The notes beneath the pieces are model-generated. The model was not told the origin of the DNA, did not search any database, and saw only the letters and a program-made list of their open reading frames with translations. A DNA stretch of 64,000 nucleotides. Origin: Pochonia chlamydosporia 170. Its lineage: Eukaryota > Ascomycota > Sordariomycetes > Hypocreales > Clavicipitaceae. The stretch's first letter is position 1. Every line of letters starts with the position of its first letter. The DNA is taken from NCBI RefSeq assembly GCF_001653235.2, contig NC_035792.1:806001-870000 (forward strand), in the 5' to 3' direction. A program made the position numbers and the translations under genes. This document shows positions 55,189-64,000 of this stretch, one piece after another.

Positions 55189-58089
55189 TCAGAGAAACGC
55201 GTATTTAGCCGACCCCATATGATCCAGAGCCGAAGACCATGCCTCTTGGGCGTCAGGAACATGCACAGCATGGTGGAAGTCCTCTTCGAAGTATGGCTGA
55301 ATCCTGACACCGACATGCTCTTCCAAAATAGCAACACCAGAATCGTATCGTCGCCGGCATCTCTTGGTCCAAGGGTCCACTTTGACCGGGCTGTGGTAGC
55401 AAAAGACATTTGGTTTCGCGTCTCGAAGTCCAAATACCACACCCATGCTCTTCAGATTATTCCACATGTCGTGTGCGGCGTGCCTAGTCATGTCTGACTG
55501 AGGATTTATCACATACAGCAACTGCAGAATTGAGTATCGCAGGGTGAGGGCGTCGGCGCTGTTCAAGCCGTACCTTTGCTCAACTTGCCGCTGCTGGAGT
55601 CGCAGTTCAGAGACCAGTTTTTCGAGGCGTTCAGCATTGATATGATTATAAAACAGGGCAAGATCTACCCAGGTCCTCGCGACATAGGGGTGACGGCGGC
55701 TGTAGATCGCTTCTAATTCCTCTGCAATCGTCGGTATGCTTCCCCATAGTAATTCTGACACTGTCGTTGAACCATGCTTCTGCTGAACCTCGTACAAGCA
55801 AGCGAATATTTGCCGGAGAGGATGCGATCGCTCAAAATTAGTTGAGGAATATGCGGCCAGATATTTGCAGAGTGCAGTCATCATGCCAGGATCTCGATGT
55901 ACCATGCCGAGCAGAAGCTCGTTGATTCCTAATGGAGAGAGCTTCTTCAAGTCAAGCTCGAGCTGCTTGAAAGCTTTCATTAAAAAGTCGCCGCCCTGGT
56001 CTGCGTCTCGTGCTTCGAAGTAAAAGTTGGCTTCCAAGAGCAAATCACTGGACCCAGCGCCCCATACCATAGTGATGGGCCAGCCGATGCGAGCATCGGT
56101 CTCGACTTCGAATTGGCGACAATGCAAAAACGCTTTTCTCATGTTGCCGACAACAAGCTCCTGCGCGCGAAGCAGGTCGGGAGATCGGAGGTATCCAGGC
56201 GCCGGCGGTGGCGTTGGGGTTCGACATCGTACATGCGCTGGAAGATCGGCAGACAGCTCAAAATCAACCAGGTCATACTCAGTTACGCCTTTTCTCTTCA
56301 GGTAAGTGCCGAGATTCACGACTCTGCCATTGCGAACAAATTCAGACACCTTGCCCTCTGCATCACGCTGAAATTTCATGGACAGCAGCCTCTTGACTTC
56401 TTCCTCAGTATTGTTCTTGACGAACCCCCACTGAGAGAATCTAGTCTTGTACATTTTTGGCCTACAGAGGGTTAGCAGTCAAAATCTTCTAGATCAGTCA
56501 TGTATGGAGATTTGGAGCCTACGTTGCTTGGAAGTTATATTTCTCTGCCATGATAGACATGACTTCCTTCAATGGTTTTCTCTCCTCCAGATACAACGAC
56601 CGGATTGTTCCTTTAAACTGCTCCCAAGCCTCAGCAGGAACCTGTTCCCGTGACGGTCGAGTTCCAGCTTGGCCTCGAAGAGAAATCGATCCAGGCTTTT
56701 GATCCTGCCCATGTGTTAGAATTAGAATACATGTGGTTGACAACGCGAATGTGGTGTTTCACTCACCGATAAAGGTATTGATGGTGTTAGCGGAGCTGGT
56801 GTGGAGGATGATATTGCGGGCATTTCAGATGGTTTGGGTGTCGCCGGTTCTTGTTTGACCTCCGCTGCAAAGGGAGTCGGAACTGGGGGAGGTACACGAG
56901 GACGAGGCGGTTTCGCCGGCGCCTTTCCCTTTGCCTTGGCGGTCGGGTTCAATTCTAAAATGAATTGATTGCCAACACTGATATTAGGTTTGGGGGTTGT
57001 TGGTACAGGGGGTTTGAAGAATCCAGCGCTGTTAGTATTGCTCTGGTTGTTGTGGTTGTTGGGAGAAATGGTGTTATGAGTACTGCCGTTGGTGCTGAAA
57101 GGGTTGCTGGCGGAAGCAGACGTAGTGAAGTTGTTAGGTGGAGATGGGTTCATTTTGTTGGAAGAGGAGGCTGCAGCGGTTCCAGGAGGGCGCCATATCT
57201 CAAAGCCAGGAGTACCGCCAACGGGGGTTGCATTCTGATGCGAAAGAGTCTGGGCCATTGGCGATGCCATCATAGGAGAGGATGCCACATGTGAATTGGG
57301 CATTGGCGAATGCGCCATGGGGCTCTGCATACGATTTACAGACATGAAGTCATCCAAGTTCCCGAATTGCCCGGTGGAGGACCCCAAACCTGGACTCGCT
57401 ACTCTGCTGTCGTGGAAACTCTCGTATGACATCGCAGGCGGGCTGGTAGCTATGGGGCTTGTTACCCTTTGCAGCGAGGTAAAAGATCCCCAATTCTCCC
57501 CGGGACTGGTAACTGGGCTTGCAATTCTGTTTGGGTTGAAGGCCGAGGTACCAGCACCACCACTGACACCATTTCCGCAATATGGCAAAGGATCGAAACT
57601 AAGGCTGGCCTGAAAACTGTTCATGCTAATTGACGGACTCTGCGCATCCTGGTGATGTGCCTGATGATGGCTTTGATTGTTCACCGTGGTGTTGATAGGT
57701 CGGGGCGGAAGAGGTGGTGCCGGCGCGAAAGACTTGTTCTCGAATGGATTGAATCCCTTGTTTTCGAAATGAGCGACTAAACGCCCGACACCTCCGCCAT
57801 GTTGAGCTGAGCCTAGGGCTTCAAGTTCCATCTCAGTGTCGCCGTTGTGGTCTTGGTGTCCTTGGTGGCCATGGTGATAGTTGGATTGAACATCGGACGG
57901 CGTTGGGGCCCATTCCATTCCTCCAACATCATTGAATGACTGGCGAGTATCGTGGTTGTGCCCTGGCGCGATATCCGACGAGGGCGTGCCTTGGCCGAAA
58001 TCGAAAGCTGCCCATCCTTGGTTATTGAATCCATAGGAGTCTGTGTTGAAGTCAGAAGCCCTCGGCTTGTCTGGAGGGATATTGAACAT
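55189..58089 (-). CDS. Clr5-domain protein with a long disordered N-terminus
   Basis: Three exons: 58089-56767, 56704-56523 and 56461-55189, with introns of 62 and 61 bp, giving 925 aa. Residues 1-440 are Asn/Gln/Ser/Pro/His-rich low complexity, beginning MFNIPPDKPRASDFN. The Clr5 DNA-binding-like domain (about 462-520) is rebuilt across intron 2: EAWEQFKGTIRSLYLEE, LKEVMSIMAEKYNFQATPK, MYKTRFSQWGFVKNN. The remainder (about 580-925) is helical with TPR-like or HEAT-like character (FEVETDARIGW, RRHPYVARTWVDLALFYNHI) and ends SAKYAFL. Clr5 domains were named from a fission yeast silencing factor and are widespread in filamentous fungi, where functions are mostly unknown; a nuclear regulatory role is likely. 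The separate open frames make sense only when spliced. A 5.9-kb gene-free region lies upstream. Confidence 0.92.
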
Positions 58090-59679
58090 GGCGACGAGCA
58101 GCCAAACAGACTGAGCTTCGAGGCTCTGTCCGTTGGCTGAAGGTCAGGCAGTGACGGGGGACTCGAACGAGTCGAGAGCCACGTCTTGATGCTCAGTCAC
58201 CAACACAAGGATTCATCACTCGTCGAAGTGGCGAAGGGTTGGACCAGAGTGAAGGCTATCACGAACGGGATGACGAGATAGGCGGCCGCTGGCGCCCATA
58301 ATCGCCAGTACGAGGGAAAGAACTTGTGGTCGACCAGCCAAGTTGGTGCTGCAGTCAGAAGGAAAGCAAGGAGACGGTCAAAGGAAGGGAGCGCTTTGAG
58401 CTACTATCGATACAGTTCCCCAGAATCGGCTGATGTGGGTAATGCGTTGATAGGGCAGACTCCGGGTCAAATCGTGTGTCTCTACGCCGTTGCTAACACA
58501 GTGAGTAGGGGTCGCTCTTCTGTGGATGTAAAGCCACGCGCGTGAGAGAAGCAAGAGTGCAAAAGTTCCCTCGCCAAATTTTCCTGGAAGGGAAAGCCCA
58601 ATGGATGGCTCGAGAGGCGTCGTCTGGGGAGGGACTTTGCTGGGGTTGGCTCCGCTGCGCGATAAGAGAGACGCTGAGACGGAGAGACAGCCCCAGTCAC
58701 CACGAGGAGCCAGATGCGCAAGCGACAAAGAGACAGAACAGAGAAAGTGGGAGAGGGACAGGATGACAAGACGGAAGAGCCAAGTGGAGAGGGGAGCGCC
58801 AGGAGCTGGGGAAGAGACGCAGTTGAAAAGAAGAGGGGGATGTAACCTCATGCGGGCTGAGCTTTGGCTACAAGAGACTGGCGACATGGACTGGGCAGCA
58901 AATAATTCTGACCGCGGAGCAGGAATAGGGCTCCCGACTCTTGGAGCTGAGGGCTGTGATGAGAGGGGCGGATGGCATGTGTGGGAATGCGACTATCGGC
59001 CAGAAAAAGAAGGTGATATAGCCCCCGGGCCACCACACACGAGCAAAAACCGCCAATCATGAAGCCATGATACAAGCCCCTGCCACACTTTTTGGCTGCG
59101 GGCTGGACCAGAGGCCACCAGCAAGTCGACTTGCCAGCGGAATTGGCTGGGGAGTCCACGGCGAATTGAGTTTCTTACTGAGGAACCGACCAAGGTCCAT
59201 GTCTCTGCTGGCCGATTCCAGAAGGATTCTAACTGTTCCCTCCTGCTTGTGATTCGCCCTCCTGGAGAATGAGGCGCCACAAAAGCAAGTCCTTGCGCCG
59301 GCCACACCGGCGCCATCGCGCGTGACGAGCAGCTCTGTGCTATGCTCCGCGGGCCTTTCCTTTGGTTGGCGTTGTGTCTGACCTGTCCTGTCCTGATGTT
59401 GAGGAAATCGGCAATCTGCCACAACGTTGAATCAAGGCACAGAGATCATACATGCAAATGTCAATTCGCAGTGATTTCCTCTCTGGAATAGTCTCTTCTA
59501 TTTTGAGGGCTCCCAATCCTAATCGCGAGTTTCTTTCCCTCATATTGATCGCATCTGTTCGTGGCGGCGCCACCACGGCGCATGCGCAGAGTCAGGCCCA
59601 GCTTTTGCTTGCCTCTACCCTCTACCGAGGCAAAGGTGTGGCACGAAAGCACGCAGCAACCAACACATTGAGCACACGA

Positions 59680-59689
59680 TACGGAGTAC
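59680..59689. repeat. TACGGAGTAC intergenic decamer, copy 2
   Basis: Exact reverse complement of the decamer at 44241-44250. Confidence 0.75.
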
Positions 59690-60744
59690 AACACAAATTG
59701 GGGGCAATCCGTTCTGGCATGGCAAATGGAGGACAGATATCAGTGGCCACTAAACACTCCGTGCTTCGAGGTGAGAAAAGCCCACTGCACCATGACCAAT
59801 TGACCTTTCACAGGTTCAAAGGCTGATGTCTAGGATCAATCTTCAGCAGGCTCTGCTTTGCGCCCGTAATGTCTTCACGACACTTTCAAGATCAATTGTT
59901 TACATCCTTGATACAAGCCAGGCCCTCAATTATTTGAAGCATCTATGCGTTGACGGTGAGCAGGTTTAGCAAGACCCTTGATGGTGGGGTTGGATCGATT
60001 TGCACGACTCAGTGCCAGTGACAGCGTCAGTCAGAGTCGGGCGCTGAAGTAAGCCAGCTGAGAGAAGGACTGGATGGATCAGACACCAGAAACCGGACAC
60101 CAGATCAGACCAGTCAGATCAGACACTTGAATGCATGGAAGACGTCGGCCGGCCATGACCGCCAAACTGGCTGGTCATCACGGAATTGAGCTAATCGCCA
60201 AGCCAACTACTTGTGGGGCTGAGTGCATCGGCACCAACCAGTCTCCAACCAGTCTCTGGGGGCACGACCCGGCGTCAGCGGACTCTGGGTCTGGTCAGCC
60301 AGGGTTGCCTGTGTTGATTACCCCGGCCTGTTCCAATACTTCCAGGGAGGACCAAACGAGCTGCCGTTTGACAGAGAGCGCACAGTGCAGATGTCTTGAC
60401 GAAAGGGAAGATTGCTCCGGGCAGAGCAAGCCGAGCTTGACTAGCCGAGATCCTGCGACAGATGTCAATACATCTGAGGTAATGGATCTGCTCTCGCCAG
60501 ATCCGTGATTTCGGGGACTTGTCTACTCATGGCAATGGCAGTTTCTCATCAGGCACGGCAATGATGATTGACCCATTACTGACGTTGGAATGATCGCTTT
60601 GGCAGCAGAGACCAGCAGATGTCTGGTGGGCCAAAACACCAGACAAAACTCCGGTTCCAGGTCCATCCAGTTGCAGTCCCATGGCGGAATCAGTGGGGGC
60701 GGGGATGTAGGGACGGCTGTCGTCTTGTGGTCAGCTCGTACCAG

Positions 60745-60795
60745 ACTCCGTACATACAGTCAAGTATTGACATTACACTACGGAATACGGAGTAC
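60745..60795. repeat. Inverted pair of the ACTCCGTAC/TACGGAGTAC element
   Basis: ACTCCGTAC (60745-60753) and TACGGAGTAC (60786-60795) face each other across a 32-bp spacer. The pairing arms are ACTCCGT and ACGGAGT (7 bp), so a small stem-loop or a two-site protein-binding element is possible. Confidence 0.6.
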
Positions 60796-63700
60796 CAGCA
60801 AGCATCTTCTTGACCGAGCTGCTCCAACAGTTGACAGTCAGGCTTAGGTAAATCCAGACCATCCAGTAAAATCTCCCAAGTGTGCGATGAGGGGAGGTGA
60901 TCGCCCCAGCCATGTTACCACCTTGGTGGCGTTCAGCCAGTCTCGATGAAGCTACGGCCAACAACATTCGCTTGGTCTGCGGAGCCGAAAATGGTCTTGG
61001 ACTGCTGGTCAATGCTTGTCCGAATCTCCCTAACGAGGGTCATTGTCAATGGGCATTCAGAGAGCCGTGTCTCGACTTGGTCACATCTTGTAGTTGAAGA
61101 CTCAAGTTGCCCTCGGGGAAGAAGTTCTGGACTGAAAGATGAAGAACCACAGGCGCCATCCAGTCCACACAAAAGGAGATCGTCGAGCAAACCAGGCTTG
61201 CAGATCTAGTGTGAGACTGTTGCTCAGAAGACTCTTTTTTTAGGCCCAATGTCTCGCACGGAGGCGCAAAGCTGACTGGCAATCAAAGTCAAGTCTCGGG
61301 AGTACAAAAGCGGGACATGCTTCTCATTCGCTCCTTCACCAGACGCCAACAGAGAACTACATATTATGCAGGTCTTCAAAATACTGTACGGTAGGTGCAA
61401 ACGGTACCTTCTGACACCGGACAATACTCTGCAGCGCATGCCACGTTGGAAGTGAGTGGCAGTGAGGGCACGGATGCGAGACATATTGGACTCCGGTCAA
61501 TACCTGGTCATGTCGCTCGTTTCGCGCCAAGAAGGGTCCTTTCTGAATATGATGCAACATGTTTTCATAGCTCTTGTATTTGTCCGGATACTCAACAGCC
61601 GGTATTGTTCACGATGAACTTGAGATGAGCAGGTGTGCATGCATTATCAAAATGTTGAAATGCACATGTAGGTTTCTGGACGCCACGATTCCACATTGTG
61701 GCTTTGCATAATACCTCCTTCACCAACAGCAAATGTCAGGGAGATCTTCGACATAAGATTCATCAAGAACATCTTCCCCCTGCATGTCTTACTCTTCGTT
61801 TGAGAGAATGATCCCTCATGAAGAGCGGCCTGGAATCCGCATGCATCATGCATGGGTCCGGTCTCCGAGCGACTGTTCATGATGGCCAATAAAACGTTCA
61901 CCATCGACTTCGGTTTCATCGCCTAATGTCAATACCTTCTCAGGGGTAGGCATATTATCTAAGACTAGACATCGAAGGGCTTGCTCAGCTGCCGTCATGC
62001 CTCAGGTGCCTTGGTGAAGAGAAGCTGCTTGATCCAAGCTGCTACAGGGTGAGCTGGACGCCACATTCACATTGATGGCGATTTCGAAGTTGATGCGATC
62101 AAAGCATCGCGACTCCTTGCACGAGTCCGTTGTGATGTGCACCGTACAGAGTTGGACCAGTCTTGTTGGATCAAGGAAAGAAAATATTTCGCGGCTGGCT
62201 CCCATTTCCCTGTTTTCAGACGTTGCGAACTATTGGCAGTCCAGTCCTACACAACAGGCAAGCCGCCAGCCAACAACGGCCCAAGTATGCCGCCACATCT
62301 TAGATTTATTCGTGCAAGACAGCAGCAAGGCGCCACAACCAACGGCGGCTGTCGATTGCGGTTTCAAAGTTTTCTGCCTCAAGCTATTGTTTGACATGGT
62401 CCCTTGGCTTTATAAAGACGCCAAATACAACTACAGCCACCATTGAACTCGTTATGCAGTTCTCCGTATCATATAGCAAACCTTCGCTGCAGTTACCGCC
62501 ACATATAGGCTACAGAACAACTGATATCTACAACATGTACCAGACTCTGGTCCATTTGCATCCACTGAACCAAACCAACATTGAACCAACAGACATGTGG
62601 CTCACATGGCCCACCATCCATCCCATCTACAACAGTTGCTCTGGGGTAATGCGACTCATCCCTGACCCGCAAGCCACGTTCCTCAAACACAACTTCATCG
62701 ACCGTGTCGAGTTGAGTACCAAGACATGAAGCTGCCTCAGACTTGCAACTTAAAACAAAATCACATTGACTCCGGCAATAGCCGGTAGGCATGGCTGTGT
62801 ATTGGACTCCAACGTCGACCTACCTTTCTGGGACAAAGCAGCAGCCTCATAGGGATGGTGTCTCCACAGGATTAGCACGAATTTGCATAACCCAAGGGGT
62901 CCTTGCCTCGCCTTTTGCATCAATTTTGCGGATTGTTCTGCAATAATGTCAATCATAACTGGGCCAGGGGGCGTTTCTGCCTGCTCTTGAAGAAGCCAAA
63001 GACTCACACGTACTGAAGCGAGACGAGATCCCTTCCTCATCTCGGGTTGTCATGAGATTCAGCCTACCTACCATAAGGCTGTTTCTGCTGGACAAAATCC
63101 CGGAACCTATATACCGACATCCGTCTGACCTCGTTTGGACGAAAGGGCTGGGCCTGTTGTTTCACCGCAGTCATCTCTAGATTTAAGGCTTGTGGCGAAT
63201 ATTTGATGTGAGCTGTGATCGACTCTCCATGGAGTACGGGCTGGTTCTGTCATGGTGCTTGGCACCTTGCTCATCGTTTCCATCAAAGCTTGGTATGATT
63301 ACAAGTCTGGGGACAAAATGCCCAAGTGGAATCAAAAATGGAACCGGCTGTCGTCACATCTCTCCAGTTTCGATCACGTCAAGCACCGCCCGCTCCGTCA
63401 AATCGGCATGGACGATGTGCAAGGCGCAGATGTTGCCTCTCTATCCCGGCACACTACCTTAAAAAGCGCATGAAAATGTACGAGTAATCCAAGTTATCGC
63501 CACCGGCATAAAATATGTAATATTTCATCTGCAGGAATTAGCAAAGGCGGGATGGGATCTGACACATCCCGTTCCGTTTTCCCGACAGCCGCCAACCAAC
63601 GGGTTCTGGCCCGGCCGAGGAACCGACCTCTGAACGATGTTGTTGTTTCGTTATGATTCACCAGCGCGTGGTAGGAAAAGTGAATGTCAAATTACGTACG

Positions 63701-64000
63701 AATGGGCGCGGGATGCTCGGGTTGCTGTGACTGTCCAGCATTCTACCCCTACCCAGCCAGGAGGACGTTTCCTGGTTTTCTGTAAGCATGAAGCTATTAC
63801 GTACTAGGTGCCTTGCCACGATGTTTAATAGGGAGCTCGCAAGGTTGGACGGTCCGGTGCGTCGCATGGAGTATGTATAACCAGTGCTTGGCACCAAGTA
63901 GCTAATTTCCTAAACAGCCCAGCCCCCTTTGCATGCCGTGTCAACACTGACTGACGGAAAGCCAACAGGTTTGACACAATGAAAGCTGAAACCGCGTCGC

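Larger units (their letters stand above)
58090..64000. other. 5.9-kb region without a supportable gene
   Basis: The first few hundred bases are the promoter and leader of the Clr5-domain gene. Beyond that all frames are short and unrelated to anything recognised, and no exon chain could be built. The region holds two exact copies of TACGGAGTAC (59680-59689, 60786-60795), an ACTCCGTAC at 60745-60753, and a CCAGA/CAGATC-rich patch at 60060-60130. A gene may start beyond the window edge. Confidence 0.5.

Noticed and set aside
58150..58200. tRNA-like T-arm sequence (GTTCGAGTCCC on the minus strand)
   Set aside because: The only pairing acceptor strand would give a molecule of about 52 nt without D or anticodon arms; it is a chance palindrome.

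Overview
This is a window of a filamentous ascomycete genome (Pezizomycotina; the gene families suggest Sordariomycetes, perhaps Hypocreales, but nothing here fixes the genus). The evidence is short introns of about 50-130 bp with GT..AG ends and CTAAC-like branch points, two Zn2Cys6 transcription factors, a Clr5-domain protein, a 2EXR protein, two MFS transporters and two fungal NLR-like (STAND) proteins. I rebuilt exon structures by hand. Every multi-exon model closes in frame; one carries an internal stop. I found no tRNA, rRNA, CRISPR array or intact transposon.

Layout. 0-3.2 kb: a secreted M43 metallopeptidase and a MOB-family kinase co-activator, both on the minus strand. 4.7-19.9 kb is the most interesting part: a candidate gasdermin-like pore former (minus) lies head-to-head with a large alpha/beta-hydrolase - NB-ARC - TPR NLR (plus). 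A DCR2-like phosphatase follows, then a PNP - NACHT - ankyrin NLR. 21.3-38.2 kb is a metabolic and transport block: amidase, class II aldolase, Zn2Cys6 factor, 2EXR protein, a second amidase interrupted by an in-frame TGA, an ACS-type MFS permease, another Zn2Cys6 factor and a DHA1-type MFS exporter. 39.8-58.1 kb holds more housekeeping-like genes: a THO1-like SAP protein, a 1,504-aa disordered protein with a degenerate methyltransferase domain, a TRM61-like tRNA methyltransferase with a predicted mitochondrial presequence, and a Clr5-domain protein. Two long stretches have no gene I can support: 40.6-46.9 kb and 58.1-64.0 kb.

How the genes may work together. In fungi, NLR-like proteins carrying hydrolase (SesB-like) or PNP_UDP N-terminal domains are linked to non-self recognition and programmed cell death, and fungal gasdermins are pore-forming cell-death executioners. 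Three such genes within 15 kb, two of them divergent from one 2-kb intergenic region, suggest a cell-death or allorecognition island. The gasdermin assignment rests on remembered family features and needs a structure or profile search. The 21-38 kb block could be an amide/carboxylate uptake and catabolism neighbourhood, but that is inference from gene content only.
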